A stretch of DNA of 9,006 nucleotides, taken from positions 1 through 9,006 of the forward strand of contig DLKT01000059.1 in the NCBI GenBank assembly GCA_002477825.1. Direction: 5' to 3'. The notes under the pieces were generated by a model that saw only the letters and a program-made list of their open reading frames with translations, ran no database searches and was not told the origin of the DNA. The translations under genes were made by a program, and so were the position numbers. How positions within the stretch are numbered: the stretch's first letter is position 1; the number at the start of each line of letters is the position of its first letter. Origin of the DNA: Caryophanales bacterium UBA7581. GTDB taxonomy: Bacteria > Bacillota_I > Bacilli_A > RFN20 > CAG-826. Below, one piece after another: positions 1 to 6,052 of the stretch.

Positions 1-1219
1 GAGGTGCTTTTCGCACAGTTCTTTTCTTTTTTCCTTCGCTTTCTTTACGTTTTGCTATTAAGTAACGATAGCGTTCTAAAGTTCTATCTACCATAGTGTC
101 GAATGTAATTGGAATGGTTTTTGCCGCTACTTTTCCTACTTCAATTCGATGAGCGTCATCACTAAAAATTTCTAAAATACGTTTTTCCATGGAACAAACA
201 TCACCATTTGCTAAAAAGCCATTTACGTCGTTAGTAAAAGCTTCAGCAGCACTTGAACCAATGGTTAATAAACTTGGAGTTTCCATAATGCATGCTTCTC
301 TTACCGCAATGGAATATGTATCATAAGTTGATGGGAAGAAGAATAAATCACAAATCGCGTAAATACTGCTTAAAACCTTAATATCTGCAATTTTTCCAAC
401 AAAGTGAATATTGTTTTCTAAATGATGTTTTTTCACATATGTGCGCATTTCTTCTTCGTTTAATCCTTCACCGACTAAATAAAGATGATAAGAATTATCT
501 TTTCGAATCAATCGAAGCATGGTATGTAACACTAATTTAAGATTTTTAACAAACCGAAGTTGTCCAACGTATAATAAATTTTTATGCGCTTTATCAATTT
601 TAAAATCTTGTCGCGCTTTTTCTTTGATTTCATCAATATGCTCAGGATAGACGAAATCTGTACCATTTTCCATTACAAAAACTTCTTTTTCATACCCATA
701 TGATTTTAATATTTCGGCCGCTTTTCTAGAAGGTGCCCAAACTTCATCACATTGATCAAAAAAGTCTACAATATATTTAATCATCCAATTGGTGAGCACT
801 TTATTATTCGTAGTGGCTAAAAAGTCTTCTTTAAATTGACTATGAAATGTTGCAACCACTGGAATATTCTTTTTCTTTGCTAGTTTTAAAGCATAATGAC
901 CCATAAAAAAAGGCGAATGGCAATGGTAGATTTCACCATCAAAATCTTGAATCTTCTTTGTTAATTCACGATCCGTTTTAGGAAAAGGAACTTCAAAATT
1001 ATTAAATGTCATTACCTTTGTTAATTTTCTACATACAGGATAAGAAAACTTCGTATCATCATAAGGATGCTTTTCATACTTAGGAACGACAACAATACAA
1101 TCTTCTTTTTGATTTAAGCGTAACGCGCAATTATGAACAACTTTAACGACACCATCAATTTGCGGAAAAAAATTGTCGCAAAACTGAACAATGCGTAGTT
1201 TCGACATGTCACCTACCAT
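1..1219 (-). CDS. GT4-family glycosyltransferase (partial, C-terminus outside window)
   Basis: Probably transfers a sugar from an activated nucleotide sugar to a lipid or envelope acceptor in the cytoplasm or at the inner membrane face. The frame stays open to the window edge, giving 406 codons with no stop. The N-terminus has a Rossmann-like opening ending in FFPQIDGVVKVV, followed by YHCHSPFFMGHYAL, both typical of GT4 N-domains. The C-domain has VGQLRFVKN (about 218-226), GEGL, and FFPSTYDTYSIAVREA (about 295-309). In that last motif the usual EX7E pair appears as D300 and E308. The tail is lysine/arginine-rich. The style recalls diacylglycerol glucosyltransferase-like enzymes of Firmicutes and Mollicutes, but the acceptor cannot be read from sequence. 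Start choice: ATG at 1219 lies 11 nt after AAGGAG (1231-1236). The in-frame ATG at 1207 is 23 nt away, although it also has AGGTGA placed very close to it. The gene is alone behind its own promoter. Confidence 0.85.
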   Translation of the reverse strand, partial: MVGDMSKLRIVQFCDNFFPQIDGVVKVVHNCALRLNQKEDCIVVVPKYEKHPYDDTKFSYPVCRKLTKVMTFNNFEVPFPKTDRELTKKIQDFDGEIYHCHSPFFMGHYALKLAKKKNIPVVATFHSQFKEDFLATTNNKVLTNWMIKYIVDFFDQCDEVWAPSRKAAEILKSYGYEKEVFVMENGTDFVYPEHIDEIKEKARQDFKIDKAHKNLLYVGQLRFVKNLKLVLHTMLRLIRKDNSYHLYLVGEGLNEEEMRTYVKKHHLENNIHFVGKIADIKVLSSIYAICDLFFFPSTYDTYSIAVREACIMETPSLLTIGSSAAEAFTNDVNGFLANGDVCSMEKRILEIFSDDAHRIEVGKVAAKTIPITFDTMVDRTLERYRYLIAKRKESEGKKKRTVRKAP

Positions 1220-1232
1220 AAATCGTTCAACT

Positions 1233-1247
1233 CCTTACAAAGTAAGG
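1233..1247. repeat. Inverted repeat at the glycosyltransferase transcription start
   Basis: A perfect 6-bp dyad with a 3-nt spacer, CCTTAC-AAA-GTAAGG. It lies 3 bp downstream of the -10 box, covers the predicted transcription start (about 1243) and overlaps the AAGGAG ribosome binding site. Because one arm is mostly upstream of the start point, a DNA operator is more likely than an RNA hairpin. The regulator is unknown. Confidence 0.45.
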
Positions 1248-1249
1248 CT

Positions 1250-1278
1250 ATTATAAAAAATTGTTTTTGTAAAGTCAA
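1250..1278 (-). promoter_or_regulatory. Sigma-A promoter of the glycosyltransferase gene
   Basis: On the minus strand, TTGACT (1278-1273) is separated by exactly 17 bp from a perfect TATAAT (1255-1250). Transcription should start near 1243, giving a leader of about 24 nt to the ATG at 1219. This is one of the best promoter matches in the window. Confidence 0.8.
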
Positions 1279-1416
1279 TTTTTAAAGGTCATAAAAAATA
1301 TAACATTTCGCACATTTGTCGTAAGTTTACCTTTAACCAGTTTTCATTACCAACGTAATTATCACTTGTTCTACCTAATTTTGGTTATAGCCCCATTAGA
1401 TTTCTATTTTTTATTA

Positions 1417-1444
1417 TTGCATTATTTTTTAATTTTGGTATAAT
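1417..1444 (+). promoter_or_regulatory. Promoter of the tRNA-Leu gene
   Basis: A perfect TATAAT (1439-1444) ends 10 bp before the tRNA 5' end. A weak -35 candidate, TTGCAT (1417-1422), sits 16 bp upstream. The -10 is convincing by position and sequence; the -35 is only a half match. Confidence 0.6.
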
Positions 1445-1454
1445 ATACACGCTT

Positions 1455-1538
1455 GCAGGCATGGCGGAATGGTAGACGCGTACGTTTGAGGGGCGTATGG
1501 GGAGACCCGTGTGAGTTCAAGTCTCATTGCCTGCACCA
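1455..1538 (+). tRNA. tRNA-Leu, anticodon GAG
   Basis: A complete class II tRNA folds by hand. The acceptor stem GCAGGCA (1455-1461) pairs with TGCCTGC (1528-1534). The D stem GCG pairs with CGC (1464-1466 with 1477-1479), and GG is present in the D loop. The anticodon stem 1481-1485 pairs with 1493-1497 (one G-U). The anticodon GAG is at 1488-1490. A long variable arm has a GGG/CCC stem (1500-1508). The T arm is GTGAG-TTCAAGT-CTCAT (1511-1527). The discriminator base is A1535 and CCA (1536-1538) is encoded. The long variable arm with A73 fits leucine. It should read CUC and CUU codons. The gene stands alone, with its own promoter and terminator. Confidence 0.97.
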
Positions 1539-1551
1539 GTTTTTAAAAGAT

Positions 1552-1585
1552 AAGGCTGATTTTGATCAGCCTTTTTTATTTTTAT
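1552..1585 (+). terminator. Rho-independent terminator of tRNA-Leu
   Basis: A 9-bp perfect stem AAGGCTGAT / ATCAGCCTT (1552-1560 with 1565-1573) and a 4-nt loop are followed by TTTTATTTTTAT. It begins 13 nt after the tRNA CCA end. Confidence 0.88.
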
Positions 1586-1612
1586 AAAAAAACGTAGCTT
1601 CTGCTACGTTTT
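1581..1612 (-). terminator. Rho-independent terminator of the gpmI-peptidase operon
   Basis: Read on the minus strand, an 8-bp perfect stem AACGTAGC / GCTACGTT (1610-1603 with 1598-1591) with a 4-nt loop is followed by TTTTTATAAA (1590-1581). The flanking A and T residues can extend the stem to 10 bp, so that it includes two bases of the peptidase stop codon (TAA, 1613-1611). It lies directly against the convergent tRNA terminator. Confidence 0.85.
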
Positions 1613-3296
1613 ATAATATACTTTTAAGTTTTCTTTCAATGGGGCGAATAATCTTTTTCACTGTACCTTCTATGAAAGGATTCGCTAAATGCGCTTTCTT
1701 TAAAAGAAGAGTGAAAGGATATTTTCCGCCTAAATTGCAAAGACGATTATATTTTTTCCATGCCTTTTTATAATCTTTTTGCATTTCAATTAAGAATTCA
1801 AAAGCAACCACTTGCGCCAAAGTATAATCAATATAATAGAATGGACTTTCAAAAATATGTCTTTGTTTCATCCAGAATCCACCTAAATCTAAGAAACTAC
1901 CTTTTCGGTATTCTTTATGAGGTAGATATTTCTTTTCAATTTCTCTCCACTTTGCTAATCGTTCTTGATGGGTAACATCAGGATTTTCATATACAAAGTG
2001 TTGGAATTCATCCACAGCTACTCCATAAGGTAAGAAAGTTACCGCATTAGATAAATGGGCAAATAAGAATTTCTTTTCTTGATCACCAAAGAAATCTTTC
2101 ATCCAAGGCCAAGCAAAGAATTCCATGCTCATTGAATGAATTTCACAAGCTTCATAGGTTGGAGATTGAAGCACTTGTGGGAAAATTTTACGAGCGCAGT
2201 AACCTTGATAAGAATGGCCGATTTCATGGGTTAAAACTTCCACATCGCCTTGTGTTCCATTGAAGTTTGCAAAAACGAATGGGAATTCATAGCGGGATAA
2301 ATATGTCATATATCCTCCCCCACTTTTTCCCGCTCTTGCATCTAAGTCTAAAAGATGATGTTCACACATAAAACGGAAGAAAGGTCCCGTTTCTGCACTC
2401 ATTTCATCATACATTTTTTGTGCTTTTAACACTAAAGTATCGCGGTCACCAATCGGTGTTGGATTACCATCTTTAAAAGTTAAATTGTAATCATAATATT
2501 TGGGATTTTTGATTCCTAATCTCTTGGCTTGTTGACGGAAGAGTTTCTTCGTAACTGGCACAACATCATGATAAATTTGGTCACGATATTTTCTCACTTC
2601 TTCAGCGCCATAGTCCGTTCTTCCTAAACGAAGATACCCTAATTCAACAAAGTTTTTATAGCCTAGTTTATGAGCCATCTTGGTACGTACATGCACTAAA
2701 TCATCATAGATTTTACCAAGTTCTTCATTATGCTCTTCAAAGAATTTCCAATAGGCTTTGGAAGCTTCTTTCCGTGTTTCACGGTCTAAATCTTCCGTGA
2801 ATTTTGCTAATTGTGAGAGATTATAGATTTCTCCTCTAAAAGGAATCTTAGCCGCACTGACGACGCGGTTATATTGGGTAAGTAATCGATTCTCTTCTTG
2901 TAAATCTTCAACAATACGATCATCGAAACTTTCCACTTTAGCGCGATAAATATTCATGAAATGTTCGCCAAAGATTTTCTTTAATTCCTCATAATAAGGC
3001 GAAGAAAGCATAGCTTTAGCAAAAGGAATATTTAAAACGGATTCAATTTTCGGAATGAGTTCATCCGCTTTTGCTTGGGCTTCTTGATATTCAGGATCTT
3101 GCGTATTTAAAGTGTAGCGAATAGAAATAACTGTTAAATCAGTTTGAATATTAAAGTAATATTTATCAAATTTACGAATGACTTTTGCCTGTTCTTTAGC
3201 ACTTGTAGCACTTTGAAACTCTTCTAAAAACTTTTTCGCTTTCTTCTCTACAATTGTAAGATTAGGAATTCGTAAAGGAATTTCTTCAAATGTCAT
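1611..3296 (-). CDS. M3-family oligoendopeptidase (zinc metallopeptidase)
   Basis: A cytoplasmic zinc peptidase that probably trims short peptides. It is 561 residues long, the usual size for the shorter M3 group related to, but distinct from, classical PepF (about 600). The helical N-terminal half leads to the catalytic core. This holds H357-E-I-G-H361 (zinc ligands H357 and H361, base E358) and YEACEIHSMSME (380s), in which E385 is the expected third zinc ligand. FANFNG just before the core and YIDYTLAQVVAFEF near residue 500 match the family's substrate-binding region. No signal peptide is present. The ATG follows the gpmI TAA with no spacing, and its GAGGTGA ribosome binding site lies inside gpmI, so its translation is probably coupled. 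A hairpin terminator starts at its stop codon. I leave the symbol empty because pepF proper is a different subfamily. Confidence 0.93.
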   Translation of the reverse strand: MTFEEIPLRIPNLTIVEKKAKKFLEEFQSATSAKEQAKVIRKFDKYYFNIQTDLTVISIRYTLNTQDPEYQEAQAKADELIPKIESVLNIPFAKAMLSSPYYEELKKIFGEHFMNIYRAKVESFDDRIVEDLQEENRLLTQYNRVVSAAKIPFRGEIYNLSQLAKFTEDLDRETRKEASKAYWKFFEEHNEELGKIYDDLVHVRTKMAHKLGYKNFVELGYLRLGRTDYGAEEVRKYRDQIYHDVVPVTKKLFRQQAKRLGIKNPKYYDYNLTFKDGNPTPIGDRDTLVLKAQKMYDEMSAETGPFFRFMCEHHLLDLDARAGKSGGGYMTYLSRYEFPFVFANFNGTQGDVEVLTHEIGHSYQGYCARKIFPQVLQSPTYEACEIHSMSMEFFAWPWMKDFFGDQEKKFLFAHLSNAVTFLPYGVAVDEFQHFVYENPDVTHQERLAKWREIEKKYLPHKEYRKGSFLDLGGFWMKQRHIFESPFYYIDYTLAQVVAFEFLIEMQKDYKKAWKKYNRLCNLGGKYPFTLLLKKAHLANPFIEGTVKKIIRPIERKLKSIL

Positions 3297-4898
3297 TTAT
3301 TTCACCTCAAGAATCATGCTTGGTTCTGTCATTTCTTCAGGAACTTTTTCTCCTAATAAACTAATAATTGTTGGTGCAATGTTCGATAATTTACCATCTT
3401 TTCTTAAAACTGCACCAGGAATGTTAATGGAATAAGGAACTGGGTTGGTAGTATGAGCGGTATAAGGTTTACCTTCATCATCAATAACCATTTCTGCATT
3501 TCCGTGGTCTGCTGTAATCATTAAAACAGCGTCGTTATCTTCGGCCCATTTGATTAATCTTCCGCAGCAAGTATCGATATCTTCAACGGCTTTAACAACA
3601 GCATTTTCAACAGCGGTATGACCCACCATGTCGCAATTAGCATAGTTTAAAATAACGACATCTAAGTTATGTTCATTTAAAGCTTCTAAAAGACGATCAG
3701 TTACCTCATAAGCGGACATTTCTGGTTTTAAATCATAGGTTGCCACTTTCGGTGAATTGACTAAAATACGACGGCAATTCTTTAATGCAGGTTGAGTTAC
3801 ACCATCATAGTTCACGGTTCCATCAAAGAAGAAGGTAACGTGAGCGTATTTTTCAGTTTCAGCAATACGAAGTTGACGGTAACCATGATCTGCTAACCAA
3901 ACACCTAAAACATTCTTTAAGCTTGGTAAAGCAAAAGCAATTTCACCTAATACAGAATCCGCATATTTCATTGTACTCACAAAGAAAATATTCTTTAAAA
4001 TATGTTGTGGAACATAGGCTTTATAAACTGGATTACCTTGTTCATTCACTGGTGGATGTTCATAGTAATGTGGGTTGGTAATCATGGTACCAATTTGAAT
4101 GGCACGGTCTGGACGGAAGTTCATGAAGATGACAGCGTCATCATCTTGAATTTGTCCTTCAATGCCTTCGTGATAATGCGGTAAAATGAATTCATCACTT
4201 GCTTCTTTTCCCGTAGTTGGTAAATAAGCATATTGTTCTTTTAAGAAATCATGATAATCTTTGAAACTTGGTCCATCATGATCAACCATTACGCGATAAG
4301 CAATATCGTTACGGTCTAAGTTTTTATCACGGTCCATAGCGTAATAGCGGCCACTGATATCAGCGATTTGACCAACTTTTAATTCGTCCATAGCGTGTTG
4401 TAAGGTATCTAAATAATGAACGCCGCTTTGTGGATCAACGTCTCTTCCATCCATAAAGCAGTGAACATAAACTTGGTCAATACCTTGTTCTTTAGCTAAG
4501 CGAAGCATGGCGACAATATGATCAATGTGGCTATGTACACCGCCATCGCTAAGTAAGCCCATCACATGTAATTTGGAGTGATGTTTCTTTACGTGTTCAA
4601 TCGCGTGAAGATAATGTGGATTCTTATAAAAATCGCCATCCTCCACGGCTTTATTTAATAAAGTAAGTGATTGATAAACAACGCGTCCTGCGCCCAAATT
4701 TAAATGGCCAACTTCTGAGTTTCCCATTTGGCCTTTTGGTAAACCTACCGCCATACCCGAAGCTTCAATTAAAGTCGTTGGGTATTTTTCAAAAAAGGCA
4801 GTAAGATTAGGCTTTTTTGCCTCATAAACAGCGTTTCCACGCGTTTCTTTACGATAGCCGAAGCCATCTAAAATACAAAGAATAATAGGTTTTTTCAT
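3297..4898 (-). CDS. gpmI: 2,3-bisphosphoglycerate-independent phosphoglycerate mutase
   Basis: Interconverts 3-phosphoglycerate and 2-phosphoglycerate in glycolysis with a two-metal (usually Mn) active site. The N-terminal metal ligand D11 lies in LCILDGFG, and the phosphorylated nucleophile S61 in QMGNSEVGHLNLG. Substrate-site motifs are SDGGVHSH (H122) and MDGRDVDP (R152, D153). The phosphatase-domain ligands are D423 and H427 (NCDMVGHTA), D464 and H465 (TADHGNAE) and H482 (TAHTTNPVP). QLRIAETEKYAH with K350 is intact. At 533 residues it is about 20 longer than the common 510. The extra length seems to lie around residues 275-340, and all catalytic residues are kept. The ATG follows GAGAGGG by 9 nt. 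It is the first gene of a two-gene operon with the M3 peptidase and is divergent from the HAD gene. Confidence 0.98.
   Translation of the reverse strand: MKKPIILCILDGFGYRKETRGNAVYEAKKPNLTAFFEKYPTTLIEASGMAVGLPKGQMGNSEVGHLNLGAGRVVYQSLTLLNKAVEDGDFYKNPHYLHAIEHVKKHHSKLHVMGLLSDGGVHSHIDHIVAMLRLAKEQGIDQVYVHCFMDGRDVDPQSGVHYLDTLQHAMDELKVGQIADISGRYYAMDRDKNLDRNDIAYRVMVDHDGPSFKDYHDFLKEQYAYLPTTGKEASDEFILPHYHEGIEGQIQDDDAVIFMNFRPDRAIQIGTMITNPHYYEHPPVNEQGNPVYKAYVPQHILKNIFFVSTMKYADSVLGEIAFALPSLKNVLGVWLADHGYRQLRIAETEKYAHVTFFFDGTVNYDGVTQPALKNCRRILVNSPKVATYDLKPEMSAYEVTDRLLEALNEHNLDVVILNYANCDMVGHTAVENAVVKAVEDIDTCCGRLIKWAEDNDAVLMITADHGNAEMVIDDEGKPYTAHTTNPVPYSINIPGAVLRKDGKLSNIAPTIISLLGEKVPEEMTEPSMILEVK
3302..3308 (-). 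promoter_or_regulatory. Ribosome binding site of the peptidase inside the gpmI coding end
   Basis: GAGGTGA on the minus strand (3308-3302) is 5 nt from the peptidase ATG and is made of the last sense codons of gpmI (Leu-Glu-Val). The junction reads TAAATG. A ribosome finishing gpmI would cover this site, which suggests translational coupling. Confidence 0.75.
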
Positions 4899-4924
4899 AA
4901 AATAATTCCCTCTCTTTCGTAATC

Positions 4925-4953
4925 ATTATAGCGAGGTCTTTTCTAAAAGAAAA
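4925..4953 (-). promoter_or_regulatory. Candidate promoter of the gpmI-peptidase operon
   Basis: On the minus strand a perfect TATAAT (4930-4925) lies 27 nt before the gpmI ATG. Transcription would begin near 4918, just before the GAGAGGG ribosome binding site. A poor -35, TTTTCT (4953-4948), is 17 bp upstream. The -10 is strong and the -35 uncertain. Confidence 0.55.
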
Positions 4954-4955
4954 GA
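4937..4955. repeat. Inverted repeat inside the gpmI promoter
   Basis: A perfect 8-bp dyad, TCTTTTCT-AAA-AGAAAAGA, occupies most of the space between the -35 and -10 of the gpmI promoter. Its position suits an operator. Its low complexity (purine/pyrimidine tracts) makes chance more likely than for the other promoter dyads here. Confidence 0.35.
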
Positions 4956-5068
4956 AAAACGATATGTTTTTTTTATATAAAAATCATAATTTTCGCTCAC
5001 CAATAAAAGGACGGAAGATATATTTTTATGAGAATAAGTATACAGTAGGTGTGCCTTTGAATAACAAT

Positions 5069-5097
5069 TTGACTAAATAAGGTTTTTCATATAGAAT
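5069..5097 (+). promoter_or_regulatory. Sigma-A promoter of the HAD hydrolase gene
   Basis: TTGACT (5069-5074) and TAGAAT (5092-5097) are separated by exactly 17 bp, five of six matches in each box. Transcription should begin near 5103-5105, so the leader before the ATG at 5118 is only about 13-15 nt. This rules out the in-frame ATG at 5100 as a start from this promoter. Confidence 0.8.
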
Positions 5098-5105
5098 ATA
5101 TGAAA
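5085..5105. repeat. Inverted repeat centred on the HAD -10 box (operator candidate)
   Basis: A perfect 8-bp dyad, TTTCATAT and ATATGAAA, is separated by 5 nt (AGAAT). Its centre falls in the -10 hexamer (5092-5097), and its right arm reaches the start of the ribosome binding site. A dimeric repressor bound here would block RNA polymerase. The regulator is not identifiable from the window. Confidence 0.5.
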
Positions 5106-5110
5106 GGAGG
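5103..5110 (+). promoter_or_regulatory. Ribosome binding site fixing the HAD start
   Basis: AAAGGAGG is a near-perfect anti-16S match, 7 nt before the ATG at 5118. The upstream in-frame ATG at 5100 would place this site inside the coding sequence and has none of its own, so 5118 is the start. Confidence 0.9.
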
Positions 5111-5117
5111 AATTATT

Positions 5118-5957
5118 ATGGCAAAGAAACCAATTATTGCTCTTATTTATGATTTTGATAAGACCTTATGCACGGATGATATGCAAAACTATAGTTTCAT
5201 TCCTAATCTAGGAATGACACCTCAAGAATTTTGGTCAGAAACAGGAAAATTATCGGAGAAATATCAAATCGAAAGAATTCTTTCATATATGTACATGATG
5301 GTATTAAAATGTCGAGAAAAAGGTATTCCTTTAACCAAAGAGTATTTAACTTCACTTGGTAAAAATATCACTTTTTATCGTGGCGTTGAAACATGGTTTA
5401 AAAGAATCAATGAATATGGTAGTTCTTTAGGCTTCCAAGTGGAACATTATATCGTTTCATCGGGGACCAAAGAGATTATTGATGGTTGTAAAATTGCTAG
5501 CGAATTTAAAGCTATTTTTGGCTGCGAATTCCACTATGGCGAAGACGGCACTGCCATTTGGCCAAAGAACGCAATCAACTACACAGCAAAAACACAATAT
5601 CTTTTCCGTATTAGTAAAGGCGTCTTAGATCAAACCGATGACGCTGGTGTGAATGAAAAACAAGGAGAACGTCGTATTCCCTACACCAACATGATTTATT
5701 TTGGTGATGGAATGACCGATATTCCTTTTATGATTCTTGTCAAAAATAATGGTGGTCACTCTATCGCTATTTATCAAGAAGGAAAAAAGGAAAAAGTCAA
5801 TCAATTATATGAAGATGGTCGTGTAAACTTCGTAAGTTTAGCCGACTATAGCAAGAATAGTGATTTAGAAAAAGTTGTGCAATTGATTTTCCAAAAAATC
5901 GCATTAAACGATCAACTTTCTAGAAAAGAAGAAAAACTATATACAAAAGATCGCTGA
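5118..5957 (+). CDS. HAD-superfamily hydrolase (phosphatase of unknown substrate)
   Basis: A 279-residue cytoplasmic phosphatase-like enzyme carrying all four HAD motifs. Motif I is YDFDKTL (nucleophile D12, acid/base D14), motif II is IVSSG (S114), motif III is K158 in YTAKTQYLF, and motif IV is FGDGMTD (D197, D201). About 95 residues between motifs I and II form a helical C1-type cap of the phosphoserine phosphatase-like kind. The stretch around 120-155 (FGCEFHYGEDG) recurs in a conserved but uncharacterised HAD group. The substrate cannot be assigned. The start at ATG 5118 is set by AAAGGAGG and by the promoter. The gene is transcribed alone, between its own promoter and a weak terminator, upstream of tarI. 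A role with the ribitol-phosphate genes is possible only by proximity. Confidence 0.9.
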   Translation: MAKKPIIALIYDFDKTLCTDDMQNYSFIPNLGMTPQEFWSETGKLSEKYQIERILSYMYMMVLKCREKGIPLTKEYLTSLGKNITFYRGVETWFKRINEYGSSLGFQVEHYIVSSGTKEIIDGCKIASEFKAIFGCEFHYGEDGTAIWPKNAINYTAKTQYLFRISKGVLDQTDDAGVNEKQGERRIPYTNMIYFGDGMTDIPFMILVKNNGGHSIAIYQEGKKEKVNQLYEDGRVNFVSLADYSKNSDLEKVVQLIFQKIALNDQLSRKEEKLYTKDR

Positions 5958-5987
5958 AAATAGCTCTCATAAGCTGTTTTCTTTGTT
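5956..5987 (+). terminator. Probable weak terminator of the HAD gene
   Basis: A 10-bp stem (5956-5965 with 5972-5981, one G-U pair), with arms GAAAATAGCT and AGCTGTTTTC and a 6-nt loop, is followed by TTTGTTTTAT. The stem includes the last two bases of the TGA stop. It is AT-rich, so termination may be partial. Confidence 0.5.
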
Positions 5988-5996
5988 TTATATTTA

Positions 5997-6025
5997 TTGT
6001 AATTATGAACAATGAATGATATATT
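5997..6025 (+). promoter_or_regulatory. Extended -10 promoter of the tarIJ-S1-pgi operon
   Basis: TTGTAA (5997-6002) is separated by 17 bp from TATATT (6020-6025). TG at 6017-6018 forms an extended -10 (TGATATATT). Transcription would start near 6032, and the leader of about 20 nt contains AAGGAG (6040-6045), 7 nt before the tarI ATG. Confidence 0.65.
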
Positions 6026-6052
6026 GATAACGTATTTTGAAGGAGAAAATAT

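Noticed and set aside
1279..1416. AT-rich gap between the glycosyltransferase promoter and the tRNA promoter, considered for a riboswitch or small RNA
   Set aside because: No stable hairpin series, terminator or open frame was seen, and transcripts on both sides start facing away from it.
1376..1439. 10-bp direct repeat TAATTTTGGT (1376-1385 and 1430-1439), possibly a duplicated promoter region
   Set aside because: Short and AT-rich. Only the second copy is followed by a proper -10, and the first lacks a -35, so chance is sufficient.
1760..1975. Plus-strand open frame of 71 codons inside the peptidase gene
   Set aside because: It lies fully antisense to a clear M3 peptidase, has no ribosome binding site or promoter, and its product resembles nothing; it is a shadow frame.
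4002..4184. Plus-strand open frame of 60 codons inside gpmI
   Set aside because: Antisense to a conserved part of gpmI, with no initiation signals; the Trp- and Ile-rich product is typical of a complement frame.
5028..5048. Small open frame starting at ATG 5028 upstream of the HAD promoter (leader peptide candidate)
   Set aside because: Only six codons, upstream of the mapped-by-motif transcription start, and without a good ribosome binding site.
5996..6013. Dyad ATTGT and ACAAT at the tarI -35 region
   Set aside because: Only 5 bp with an 8-nt spacer in AT-rich DNA; too weak to call an operator.
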